Source: Halogeometricum rufum (lineage in GTDB: Archaea; Halobacteriota; Halobacteria; Halobacteriales; Haloferacaceae). Taken from it: DNA of 64,000 nt. The notes beneath the pieces were generated by a model. That model was given only the letters and a program-made list of their open reading frames with translations. It made no database searches and had not been told where the DNA came from. The DNA is taken from contig NZ_FOYT01000001.1 of NCBI RefSeq assembly GCF_900112175.1, forward strand, positions 1,426,001 to 1,490,000, written 5' to 3'. How positions within the stretch are numbered: position 1 is the first letter of the stretch; each line of letters begins with the position of its first letter. A program made the translations under genes and the position numbers. Positions 17,283 through 25,046 of the stretch are shown in pieces.

Positions 17283-17834
17283 ATGCAAGCAGAACCCGAA
17301 GTCGCCGTCCTGCGGTACGGCCACCGGCCGGGGCGGGACGACCGGATGACGACGCACGTCGGCCTGACGGCCCGCGCCCTCGGCGCGGACCGCGTCGTCT
17401 TCCCCGGCAACGCCGGGCAGTCCGCGGAGACGGTCGAGGACATCACCGGTCGGTTCGGCGGCCCGTTCGCCGTCGAGATGACCGACGCACTCGACGCGTT
17501 CATCCGCGACTGGGAGGGGGTCGTCGTCCACCTGACGATGTACGGCGAACGCGTGCAGGACGTCGAAGACGACGTGCGCGCGGCCCACGAGACGGACCCG
17601 ATTCTCGTCGTCGTCGGCGGCGAGAAGGTGCCGTTCGAGGTGTACGAGGCGGCCGACTACAACGTCGGCGTGACGAACCAACCCCATTCCGAAGTCGCGG
17701 GCCTCGCGGTGTTTCTGGACCGCCTGTTCGAGGGCCGAGAACTCGAACGGGAGTGGGCGGACGCCGACCGGCGGGTGATTCCGAAGGCGACGGGAAAGCG
17801 GGTGGTCGACCCCGACGCGGCCGACGGCGAGTAG
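17283..17834 (+). CDS. trm56: tRNA (cytidine(56)-2'-O)-methyltransferase
   Basis: A 183-residue SPOUT-class methyltransferase that adds a 2'-O-methyl group to C56 in the T-loop of archaeal tRNAs, using S-adenosylmethionine. Family signatures are the N-terminal LRYGHRPGRDDRMTTHVGLTARALGA, VVVGGEKVPFEVYEAADYNVGVTNQPHSEVAGLAVFLDRL (the knot), and the basic end IPKATGKRVV. The length is typical. It is the first of four same-strand genes with tfe. Confidence 0.95.
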   Translation: MQAEPEVAVLRYGHRPGRDDRMTTHVGLTARALGADRVVFPGNAGQSAETVEDITGRFGGPFAVEMTDALDAFIRDWEGVVVHLTMYGERVQDVEDDVRAAHETDPILVVVGGEKVPFEVYEAADYNVGVTNQPHSEVAGLAVFLDRLFEGRELEREWADADRRVIPKATGKRVVDPDAADGE

Positions 17835-17872
17835 GGGGAATCCGCGGCGACGAACCACGTCACATCCGGAGA

Positions 17873-17878
17873 TTTTAA
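17873..17878 (+). promoter_or_regulatory. TATA box of tfe
   Basis: TTTTAA lies 27-32 bases before the tfe ATG at 17905, the classic spacing for a leaderless haloarchaeal transcript. Confidence 0.6.
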
Positions 17879-17904
17879 ACGCCTTTGCGGCGGAACACAA
17901 CACA

Positions 17905-18432
17905 ATGGCTTTTGAAGGGCTGCTGAACGACCCTGTCATCCAGAAGTACCTCCACGAGTTGGTTGGACCGACGGGGATGCCGGTCGCGGCCGCGCCGCCC
18001 GACGGCGAGGTCACAGACGAGGAGTTGGCCGAGGAGTTGGGCCTCGAACTGAACGACGTCCGTCGAGCGCTCTTCATCCTCTACGAGAACGACCTCGCGT
18101 CGTACCGCCGCGTGCGCGACGAGGACTCGGGGTGGCTCACCTACCTGTGGACGTTCCACTACGAGAACATCCCCGAGAACCTCGAAGAGGAGATGTACCG
18201 CCTCCTCGACGCCCTCGAGGAGCGGTTGGAGTACGAGCGGACCCACGAGTTCTACCTCTCGGAACCCGCGGGTATCCGCTTCGAGTTCTCCGAGGCGATG
18301 GAACTCGGCTTCCAGTGTCCCGAGACCGGCGCTCCCCTCGAACCGATGGAGAACGACGACATGGTCGACGCCATGGAGCGACGCATCGAGGAACTGCGGG
18401 ACGAACTGAACGTCGAGGCGAAGGCCAACTGA
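17905..18432 (+). CDS. tfe: Transcription factor E (TFE-alpha)
   Basis: A 175-residue general transcription factor that helps RNA polymerase open promoters. The N-terminal winged helix (residues ~1-90) is normal, including EELGLELNDVRRALFILYENDLA and the WTFHYENIPEN linker. The C-terminal part aligns with the TFE zinc ribbon (FYLSEPAGIRFEFSEAMELGFQCPETGAPLEP), but three of the four zinc cysteines are replaced, leaving a single Cys. The fold must be metal-free or altered. The final helix (MERRIEELRDEL) is basic and acidic. Its stop shares one base with the start of the DUF2110 gene. Confidence 0.95.
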   Translation: MAFEGLLNDPVIQKYLHELVGPTGMPVAAAPPDGEVTDEELAEELGLELNDVRRALFILYENDLASYRRVRDEDSGWLTYLWTFHYENIPENLEEEMYRLLDALEERLEYERTHEFYLSEPAGIRFEFSEAMELGFQCPETGAPLEPMENDDMVDAMERRIEELRDELNVEAKAN

Positions 18433-19112
18433 TGGTCGTCCTCGCAACGAAATGTTACGTCGAAGGCGACGCGCGGACGCGTGCCCTCGACAGTCTGGAC
18501 TCGCTCATCCGCAACGACGTGGGCGAGTTGGACGTCTCGTGGGACATCGGCGTCCGCGACGACGACTTCGTCTCCGTCACCGTGACGGGCGACGACGCCA
18601 CCGCCGCGCGCAACCTCCTCGGCGACGAGTGGGGCGAGGTGACGCCGCACCTGCAGGAGGGCGAGACGTACGTCGGCACCCTCGACGAGTGGGACGACGA
18701 CGGCTTCGTCCTCGACGTGGGCTTTCACGACTACGTGCGCATCGAGGCGGACGAACTCGGCCTCGGCACCGGGACGCCGACGCAGATTCGCGACCGCTTC
18801 GGCATCGTCCAGCACACGCCGCTCTCGTTCGTCTACAGCGAGGACGGGTCGCGACTGGCCGACGAGACGCGCGACAGACTGTACGGCTGGACCCGCGAGG
18901 AAGGTGCGGGCCGCGTCAACGTCAACAGCGCGACGCGCGGGGAGGTCCGCGCGACGGTCAACCGCGCCGGGCACGCCGAGGACATCGTCACCGTCGAACG
19001 CCTCGGCCTCCTCGAACAGAGCATCGTCTGTCCCGAGGGGACGGACCCGCCGGGCCTCCTCGCCAGCATCGGGAAGTACCTCCGCGCGGAACTCAAGTGC
19101 GTCCTGACCTGA
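18432..19112 (+). CDS. DUF2110 family protein
   Basis: A 226-residue archaeal protein of unknown function, recognised by MVVLATKCYVEG at the start, an S1/OB-like middle (EGETYVGTLDEWDDDGFVLDVGFHDYVRIEADELG) and an ERLGLLEQSIVCPEGTDPPGLLASIG segment. The OB-like part suggests RNA binding. It overlaps tfe by one base (TGATG), so it is translated from the same message. The link with a transcription factor is conserved in haloarchaea, as far as I know. Confidence 0.85.
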   Translation: MVVLATKCYVEGDARTRALDSLDSLIRNDVGELDVSWDIGVRDDDFVSVTVTGDDATAARNLLGDEWGEVTPHLQEGETYVGTLDEWDDDGFVLDVGFHDYVRIEADELGLGTGTPTQIRDRFGIVQHTPLSFVYSEDGSRLADETRDRLYGWTREEGAGRVNVNSATRGEVRATVNRAGHAEDIVTVERLGLLEQSIVCPEGTDPPGLLASIGKYLRAELKCVLT

Positions 19113-19118
19113 GGAGAG

Positions 19119-19925
19119 ATGAATCGACGACTGCTCCTCGCCGTCGCGGCGTTCGCCCTCCTCGCGGTGACCGCCGGGTGTCTCGGCTTCGGCACGGGCG
19201 ACGTCTCCACCGAACGCGTCGACGCCGAACCGCCGGGTGACGGCTACGCGTGGGCGTCGAACGCGACGGTCCACATCGAGATTCGGGAGAACACGCAGTT
19301 CGCCGCCGTCTACGAACTGAACCAGACGGAGATTCAACTGTTCCGTCGCGACGGCTTCGGCGGGCGTAACCCCCTGTCCGTGCAGGCGGTGCGCTACCGC
19401 TACCCCAACGGCACCGTCATCACCGGGAGCGAGATGCGTAGCCGCGGCGCCGAGATACGGCAGAACCGCGACGTGACAACCGTCGTCCTGCCCGGCGACG
19501 CGCCCGACGGCGGGGGCGGCGAACTCGCCTTCACCAGCGGTGGGTCGCCCAAGCGGTTCTCGCTGCCGACGTACGTCGACGGCTCCTACGAGATCCTGCT
19601 CCCGCCGGACCGCAGCATCGACGCGCCCATCATCGGACAGGCGCGACCCGGCGGCTACGAGAAGTCCACCGTCGACGGGCAGGTCCTGCTCAGGTGGACC
19701 GCCGAGGAGATGAGCGCGGACACCGTCTCCGTGCAGTTCTACCTCGAACGCGACCTGTACATCTTCGGCGGCGTGTTCGCCCTGTTCGCGGTCATCGGTC
19801 TCGGCGGACTGCTCTACTACCGCCAGCAGATAGAGGCGCTGAAGGACCAGCGTGAGGAGATGGGCCTCGACGTCGACACCGACGACGACGAGTTCGACGA
19901 CGGCCCGCCGCCGGGGATGCGCTGA
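19119..19925 (+). CDS. DUF5803 lipoprotein with C-terminal membrane helix
   Basis: A 268-residue envelope protein. The signal peptide has Arg3-Arg4 and a lipobox ending at Cys21 (LLAVTAGC). A beta-rich extracellular domain follows. A membrane helix lies at about 208-232 (DLYIFGGVFALFAVIGLGGLLYY), with a charged cytoplasmic coiled tail (QQIEALKDQREEMG) and an acidic end. It starts 6 bases after the DUF2110 stop, so it belongs to the tfe operon. The function is unknown. Confidence 0.83.
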   Translation: MNRRLLLAVAAFALLAVTAGCLGFGTGDVSTERVDAEPPGDGYAWASNATVHIEIRENTQFAAVYELNQTEIQLFRRDGFGGRNPLSVQAVRYRYPNGTVITGSEMRSRGAEIRQNRDVTTVVLPGDAPDGGGGELAFTSGGSPKRFSLPTYVDGSYEILLPPDRSIDAPIIGQARPGGYEKSTVDGQVLLRWTAEEMSADTVSVQFYLERDLYIFGGVFALFAVIGLGGLLYYRQQIEALKDQREEMGLDVDTDDDEFDDGPPPGMR

Positions 19926-19939
19926 GTTCCCCGGCTTCG

Positions 19940-19982
19940 TTCAGTTTTCGTCACCGTTCAGTTTTCGTCACCGTTCAGTTTC
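19940..19982. repeat. Short tandem repeat, 17-base unit x2.5
   Basis: The unit TTCAGTTTTCGTCACCG occurs at 19940-19956 and 19957-19973, with a partial copy to about 19982. It lies in the spacer between the convergent DUF5803 and GDPD genes, next to the latter's stop codon. It may act in termination or be a slippage product. Confidence 0.8.
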
Positions 19983-19991
19983 TGTCGGCGC

Positions 19992-21170
19992 TCAGTCTCC
20001 GTCGTCGGTTCCGGTACTCGTCCCGTTCGCCGTCTCCGTCGGGGTGGCAGTCTCCGTGCTCGTCGCCGTCGCCGTCTCCGTCCCGGTTTCCGTCTCCGTC
20101 TCGGTTTCCGTCTCCGTCTCGGTTTCCGTCTCCGTCCCGGAGTCGTCGTCGCCGCCCCAGTCGGCCTCGTCGTCGGCCGTCCACAGCAGGTTCGGGTGGT
20201 CGGCGATGAGGCCGTCGACGCCCGCCTCGGCGAGGCGTTCGGCCTGATACCACGTGCCGACCGTCCACGTGTTCACCGTCCGACCCTCCTCGTGGGCGAC
20301 GGCGACGAGGTCCACGTCCGCGAACGGGCCCGAGAGGTAGTACTCGTCGCCGAAGAACGGCGTCCCCTGAATCATGTTGTACGGCGGGTGAATCGCCTCG
20401 CAGTCGTACTCCCGCGTTATCTCCAGTCCCGTCTCGATGGAGTCCCAGAACAGGAAGGCGATGGGAACGTCGGGGTCGATGTCGCGGACGACGGCGAGGG
20501 CCGCCTCGTGGAACGACGAGACGAGGACGTCGTTCGCCGCGTCGTCGGCTATTTCGAGCGCCGACTCGGCCATCGGCCGCCACACCTCCTTCTGCTGGGC
20601 GAGTGTCTCCTCGTTGAGTTTCTCCGCGAAGTAGACGTCCGTCGTTCCGGGGTTCTTGAACTCGATGTTGACGCCCGCCGAATCGGGAAGCGCGTCGAAC
20701 ACCTGCTGGAGACTCGGAATCGTCTCGCCACTCTGGAGCACTTCCGTCTCCCGCAGTTCCTCCCACGGGTGTTCCCAGACGTATCCGTCGAGGTCCGTGA
20801 GTCCGCGTTCGCCGCCGTCGCGACTGCTGAGTTTCGAGTCGTGGAAGACGACCACCGTCCCGTCCGACGACGGGACGATGTCTATCTCGACCATGTCGGC
20901 GCCGTCGCCCCACGTCGCCCGTCCCACCGCGCCGACGGTGTTCTCGGGATACTGCCCCGCGAACCCGCGGTGGGCGATTATCGTCGGGTCCGGCGCACCG
21001 CCTTCCGAACGCTCGCTCGCTGAACTCTCCTGCACGTCTGCCTCGCCCCGTGACGACGAGGTATTCCTTTCGGTCGCGCCCGCGACGCCGCCGAACGCCG
21101 ACGCGCCGATGACCGCGCCTGTGCCTGCCACGAACGACCGCCGACCGAGCTCCTGTCTGTCTTGTGACAT
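19992..21170 (-). CDS. Glycerophosphodiester phosphodiesterase, Tat-exported
   Basis: A 392-residue GDPD enzyme that hydrolyses glycerophosphodiesters to glycerol-3-phosphate and an alcohol. The N terminus has a twin-arginine signal (Arg10-Arg11 in LGRRSFVAGTG) and a hydrophobic stretch, so it is exported folded. The catalytic motif is His67-Arg68 in HRGFAGQYPENT, followed by MVEIDIVPSSDGTVVVFHD with metal ligands and the second catalytic His. The end is a long run of Thr-Glu pairs (about residues 340-385), typical of Thr-rich linkers on haloarchaeal surface proteins. The ATG at 21170 gives the correct signal. Confidence 0.9.
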   Translation of the reverse strand: MSQDRQELGRRSFVAGTGAVIGASAFGGVAGATERNTSSSRGEADVQESSASERSEGGAPDPTIIAHRGFAGQYPENTVGAVGRATWGDGADMVEIDIVPSSDGTVVVFHDSKLSSRDGGERGLTDLDGYVWEHPWEELRETEVLQSGETIPSLQQVFDALPDSAGVNIEFKNPGTTDVYFAEKLNEETLAQQKEVWRPMAESALEIADDAANDVLVSSFHEAALAVVRDIDPDVPIAFLFWDSIETGLEITREYDCEAIHPPYNMIQGTPFFGDEYYLSGPFADVDLVAVAHEEGRTVNTWTVGTWYQAERLAEAGVDGLIADHPNLLWTADDEADWGGDDDSGTETETETETETETETETGTETATATSTETATPTETANGTSTGTDDGD

Positions 21171-21312
21171 CACACGGGGGTTCTCCCGGCGGCGATAAAA
21201 CTGCTTGTAAGGGATATATATATCTGTATTATTATGATTGGTCGGAATGAGAGAACGTGAGCGCTCGGGAGCGTGCCGCGGGGCTTTTGCCACCCTCGTT
21301 CCAAGGAGACCC

Positions 21313-22008
21313 ATGCGAGTCGCAGTCGTGACCGTCGGGGACGAACTCCTCGCCGGTGACACGGTGAACACGAACGCCGCGTGGTTGGCGGACCGCCTGA
21401 CTGCGCGGGGCGTCCGCGTCGAACGGGTGACGACGGTGCCGGACCGCGTCGCCGACATCGCCCGCGTCGTCAACGAGTACCGCGCCGAGTACGACGCCGT
21501 CGTCGTCACCGGCGGTCTGGGCCCGACGCACGACGACCTGACGATGGCGGGCGTCGCCGCCGCCGTCGGCCGCGACCTGGTCGAACACGAGGAGGCGAAG
21601 GCGTGGCTGACCGAACACGGCGGCTACTCCGCCGACGAGTTGGCCGAGGGGACGACGCACCTCCCGGCGCGGGCGAAGATGCTCCCGAACGAGGAGGGCG
21701 TCGCCCCGGGCGCCGTCGTCGAGGGCATCTACGTCCTCCCCGGCGTCCCAGCCGAGATGAAGGCGATGTTCGAACTCGTCGCGGAGGCGTTCGACGGCGA
21801 GGCGACGTACGTCGAGACGGTCCTGACGAGCGAACCCGAGAGCGCACTCGTGGACCGACTCCGCGACGTGCAGGCGAAGTTCGACGTGACCGTCGGGAGT
21901 TACCCCGGCGACGGCGTGCGCCTGAAACTGACGGCGAGCGACGAGGGGGAACTGGCCGAGGCGGCCGCGTGGCTTCGGGGGCAGGTGGAACTCGCCGAGG
22001 AGGACTGA
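21313..22008 (+). CDS. CinA-like / molybdopterin-binding domain protein (competence/damage-inducible CinA N-terminal family)
   Basis: A 231-residue protein of the MoaB/MogA fold found at the N terminus of CinA. Signatures are VVTVGDELLAGDTVNTNAAWLADRL at the start, VVVTGGLGPTHDDLT (about residues 60-75) and the VLPGVPAEMKAMF loop. The C-terminal NMN deamidase domain of bacterial CinA is missing, as is usual in archaea. A good Shine-Dalgarno AAGGAG lies 7-8 bases before the ATG. Likely roles are pyridine nucleotide or molybdopterin metabolism; the reaction is not assigned. Confidence 0.88.
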   Translation: MRVAVVTVGDELLAGDTVNTNAAWLADRLTARGVRVERVTTVPDRVADIARVVNEYRAEYDAVVVTGGLGPTHDDLTMAGVAAAVGRDLVEHEEAKAWLTEHGGYSADELAEGTTHLPARAKMLPNEEGVAPGAVVEGIYVLPGVPAEMKAMFELVAEAFDGEATYVETVLTSEPESALVDRLRDVQAKFDVTVGSYPGDGVRLKLTASDEGELAEAAAWLRGQVELAEED

Positions 22009-22019
22009 CGCCGTCCGTC

Positions 22020-22136
22020 CTACCGATAGAGGTAGAGCAACCAGCCGACGGTCATCAGGATGGCGAGGATGAGGATGGTCGCCCCAGTCTCCATGATGGG
22101 GAACGGTTCGCCGGTGACTTCGAGCGGAATCATCAT
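22020..22136 (-). CDS. 38-residue single-span membrane peptide
   Basis: A very short gene encoding 38 residues. It has a polar N terminus (MMIPLEVTGEPFPIMETG), one membrane helix at about residues 19-37 (ATILILAILMTVGWLLYLY) and a final Arg. A purine-rich GGGAGAG lies 4 bases before the first ATG, and the stop is only 12 bases from the convergent CinA-like stop. Codon positions follow the GC bias of real genes. It may be a subunit or regulator of a membrane complex. No function is known. Confidence 0.65.
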   Translation of the reverse strand: MMIPLEVTGEPFPIMETGATILILAILMTVGWLLYLYR

Positions 22137-22244
22137 TGTCTCTCCCTTACCGGGCACCTTTCTTAAACGTTCGAGTTCCTGCACCGACGCGCGTTCGACG
22201 CCCGCACCGGCGGGCTTTTTGGGCGGCCGTCACTCGGTTCGAGT

Positions 22245-23315
22245 ATGCGAATCGGTGTCGTCGTGAACCCCATCGCGGGGATGGGTGGCCGGGTAGGACT
22301 GAAAGGGACCGACGGGAAGGTCGAAGAGGCCCGCGCCCGCGGTGCCGACCCGCGCGCGCCCAACCGCGCCCGGCGGATGTTCGAGACGTTGCGCGGCGCG
22401 AACGAAGCGGTCGAACTCCTCGTCTGGGGCGGCGAGATGGGCGAGTCGGAGGCGCGCGAGGTGGGTCTCTCGCCGACGGTCCTCGGCGAACCGGCGGCGG
22501 CGGAGACGACGGCGGCCGACACCCGTCGGGCCGTCGAGGCGTTCGTCGACGCGGACGTGGACCTCGTCCTGTTCGTCGGCGGCGACGGCACCGCCGCGGA
22601 CGTGGCCGAGACCCTCGACGGAACCGGCGTCCCGATGCTCGGCGCACCGGCGGGCGTGAAAGTTTACTCCTCGGTGTTCGCCGTCTCGCCCGAGGACGCC
22701 GCGACGGTGGCGACGACGTTCGACCGGACCGAACGCCGCGAAGTGATGGACATCGACGAGGACGACTACCGCGAGGGCGAGGTCCACCCGGAACTCCGCG
22801 GCGTGGCCCACGTCCCTGTCGCCGACGCGCTTCAGTCGTCGAAGCAACTCGGCGGCGGGACGGTGGACGCACTCGCCGCGGGCGTCGCCGACGACGTGCG
22901 CGAGGCGTCCGGCAAGACGTTCGTCCTCGGACCCGGCAGTACGGTCGGCGCGGTGAAGGCCGAACTCGGGTTCGAGGGGTCGCCCATCGGCGTCGACGTG
23001 TGGCGCGACGGCGACGTGGTCGCACTCGACGCCTCGGAGTCGGAGATTCTCGACTGCCTCGGACCCGAAGAGGAGAACGTCATCGTCGTCTCGCCCATCG
23101 GCGGACAGGGGTTCGTCTTCGGGCGCGGCAACCCGCAACTCTCGCCGGACGTGATTCGGCGGTGCGAGGTGGAGATAATCGCTTCGCGGGCCAAACTCGA
23201 CGGCATCGGCGAACTGCACGTCGACACCGACGACCCGGAGTTGGACGAGGAACTCCGCGGGTGGACGCGCGTCCGCGTCGGCCGGTTCGAACGGCGGATG
23301 ATGAAGGTCGTCTGA
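22245..23315 (+). CDS. ATP-NAD kinase-like protein
   Basis: A 356-residue protein of the ATP-NAD/AcoX kinase family. It starts GVVVNPIAGMGGRVGLKGTDG, has the diagnostic GGDGT motif (about residue 115) and GTGVPMLGAPAGVKVYSSVFA behind it, and GQGFVFGRGNPQLSPDV near the end. It is longer than the canonical haloarchaeal NAD kinase (about 270 residues) and belongs to the paralogous subgroup, so the substrate may not be NAD. The gene stands alone and diverges from the small membrane peptide. Confidence 0.85.
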   Translation: MRIGVVVNPIAGMGGRVGLKGTDGKVEEARARGADPRAPNRARRMFETLRGANEAVELLVWGGEMGESEAREVGLSPTVLGEPAAAETTAADTRRAVEAFVDADVDLVLFVGGDGTAADVAETLDGTGVPMLGAPAGVKVYSSVFAVSPEDAATVATTFDRTERREVMDIDEDDYREGEVHPELRGVAHVPVADALQSSKQLGGGTVDALAAGVADDVREASGKTFVLGPGSTVGAVKAELGFEGSPIGVDVWRDGDVVALDASESEILDCLGPEEENVIVVSPIGGQGFVFGRGNPQLSPDVIRRCEVEIIASRAKLDGIGELHVDTDDPELDEELRGWTRVRVGRFERRMMKVV

Positions 23316-23420
23316 CGCCGTTCGTGTCACTGGTTCGCAGTCTTATGTCCTCCGAGACGTAGGTGTACGTATAATCAGCATATAGTGAGGGTTAAGGTCA
23401 TCCCCAACAAGGGGTTCGAT

Positions 23421-24452
23421 ATGGAGACGCGTAAGGTACAGCGACTGGGACCCTCCACGCTGGCGATGACGCTCCCGGCAGAGTGGGCCAAAGAACACAA
23501 CGTGAACAAAGGCGACGAGGTGTCGCTTCGGATGGGCGGGAAGGGGACGCTGACGGTCCTCCCAGAGTCCGCGAGTCAGGAGGACGCGCTGGCGACCATC
23601 CGCGCGGACGCCCTCAACGCGGACGCCCTCGAACGGGCCATCGTCGCGCAGTACGTCCTCGGACGCCGAGTCATCCACATCGAGAAGAGCGAAGGCGCAC
23701 TCGACTCCGAACACATCAACGCCGTCTACAAGGCGGAGACGCAACTGATGGGGCTGGGCGTCATCGAGGAGACGCCCGAGCGAATCGCCATCCGGTGCTC
23801 GGTGGACCCCGAGGACTTCAGCCTCGACAATCTGCTCGAACGGCTGGAGAACACCGGGAGCACGATGCGCGGCGAGGCCATCAAGGCGCTGGCACACGGC
23901 AACCCGGACCTCGCACAGCGTGCGCTCAACCGCGAGCGGCAGGCGAACAAGATTTTCGTCCTCCTCCTCCGCCTCATCTTCACGGCGTATCAGAACCCGA
24001 ACCTGTGCCGGGCGGTGGGGCTGGAGTCGGGCTTCCCCCTCATCGGCTACCGGTCGGTGGCGAAGAACCTCGAACTCACCGCGGACAACGCCGAGGACAT
24101 CGCCAACATCGTGATGAACGCCGACGGACACTCGCTGGACATCGACTCGACGACGATGCGGCGCATCCGCGAGTTCACCGACCAGGTGGACGACATCACG
24201 TCGAAGGCCGTCCAGTCGGTCGTCGAACGCGACTACGACCTCACCGTCGAGTGCCGCGACCTGTTCCGCGACATCCGCGACAAAGAGCGCGACATCCTCG
24301 ACGACTTGGAGGAGATGGACAACCAGAAGCTCCTGCAGATTCGGGAGGTGCTGGTCAGTCTCCAGCAGACCGCACAGTACGCGATGCGGAACGCGGAGAT
24401 AGCGGCGAACCTCGCGCTCAACGAGGAGTCCGAGCACGTCACCATCGGCTGA
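23421..24452 (+). CDS. AbrB-PhoU fusion, phosphate uptake regulator-type
   Basis: A 343-residue regulator. Residues 1-45 form a SpoVT/AbrB-type DNA-binding domain (METRKVQRLGPSTLAMTLPAEWAKEHNVNKGDEVSL). Two PhoU helical repeats follow, the second with the metal-contact pattern QVDDITSKAVQSVVERDY and ECRDLFRDIRDKERDI. PhoU-type proteins damp phosphate import by contacting PstSCAB, and the DNA-binding part suggests direct control of genes. No pst genes are nearby. An in-frame GTG upstream at 23385 exists, but AAGGGG before the ATG at 23421 supports this start. Confidence 0.88.
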   Translation: METRKVQRLGPSTLAMTLPAEWAKEHNVNKGDEVSLRMGGKGTLTVLPESASQEDALATIRADALNADALERAIVAQYVLGRRVIHIEKSEGALDSEHINAVYKAETQLMGLGVIEETPERIAIRCSVDPEDFSLDNLLERLENTGSTMRGEAIKALAHGNPDLAQRALNRERQANKIFVLLLRLIFTAYQNPNLCRAVGLESGFPLIGYRSVAKNLELTADNAEDIANIVMNADGHSLDIDSTTMRRIREFTDQVDDITSKAVQSVVERDYDLTVECRDLFRDIRDKERDILDDLEEMDNQKLLQIREVLVSLQQTAQYAMRNAEIAANLALNEESEHVTIG

Positions 24453-24494
24453 GTCGTCGGTCGACGAACTCTCCGCGGGGGCCGTCCGAGGCGG

Positions 24495-24932
24495 TCAGTC
24501 GGCCGTCGCGTCCGCGGCCTCGTCCGTCGTATCCGCGGCCGTCGTCTTGACGACCGTCAGCGGGTTCCGACTGGTGACGTCGCAGTCGAACGCCGGATGC
24601 TCGCCGAAGTGGCGCACGACCATGTGTCGCCGCGACCCGGTGATGCCCGTCCGGCCGACGTCGTCGGCCGTGAACTCCTCGGGCAGGCGGTCGAACAGTC
24701 GGCGCAGGGCGTCGAAGTCGTCGAACACCTTCGTGTTGCCCGCGGAGTCGGCGCCGCGGCGCGAGACGACGTAACTGCCGTCGGTACGGTACTCGCCCGC
24801 CGTGCGAAGGAACTCTCGTTTCTCCGTGATGGCCGCGCCCAGCACGTCTTGCAACGCGGCGGCGTCGGCCCTGGACATCTCACAGGAACAGTCGCCGACT
24901 CGGACGACGACGGACTCGCCGTCCGTGGTCAC
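24495..24932 (-). CDS. Haloarchaeal protein of unknown function (DUF7528-type)
   Basis: A 145-residue protein starting at GTG. The N-terminal part contains CSCEMSRADAAALQDVLGAAITEKREFLRTAGEY. The middle is basic (VSRRGADSAGNTKVF, TGITGSRRHMVVRHF), and the end is an Ala/Asp/Thr-rich tail (TTDEAADATAD). The pattern matches a conserved haloarchaeal family without known role. No ATG is available in frame, so the GTG at 24932 is the best start. Confidence 0.65.
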   Translation of the reverse strand: MTTDGESVVVRVGDCSCEMSRADAAALQDVLGAAITEKREFLRTAGEYRTDGSYVVSRRGADSAGNTKVFDDFDALRRLFDRLPEEFTADDVGRTGITGSRRHMVVRHFGEHPAFDCDVTSRNPLTVVKTTAADTTDEAADATAD

Positions 24933-25046
24933 CGACAGTGGGGTCTCATCGCGCGCGAAGAACTCGATCAGGAGTGTGGCGACTCCGGTTCGTCATGTCC
25001 GCCCGTTTCGAGGGACTCAGTAAAAGCCTGTCGGCGAAACGGCAGG

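Noticed and set aside
20066-20134. Microsatellite-like repeat near the GDPD stop
   Set aside because: It encodes the Thr-Glu linker of the GDPD enzyme in frame, a common surface-protein linker, so it needs no separate explanation.
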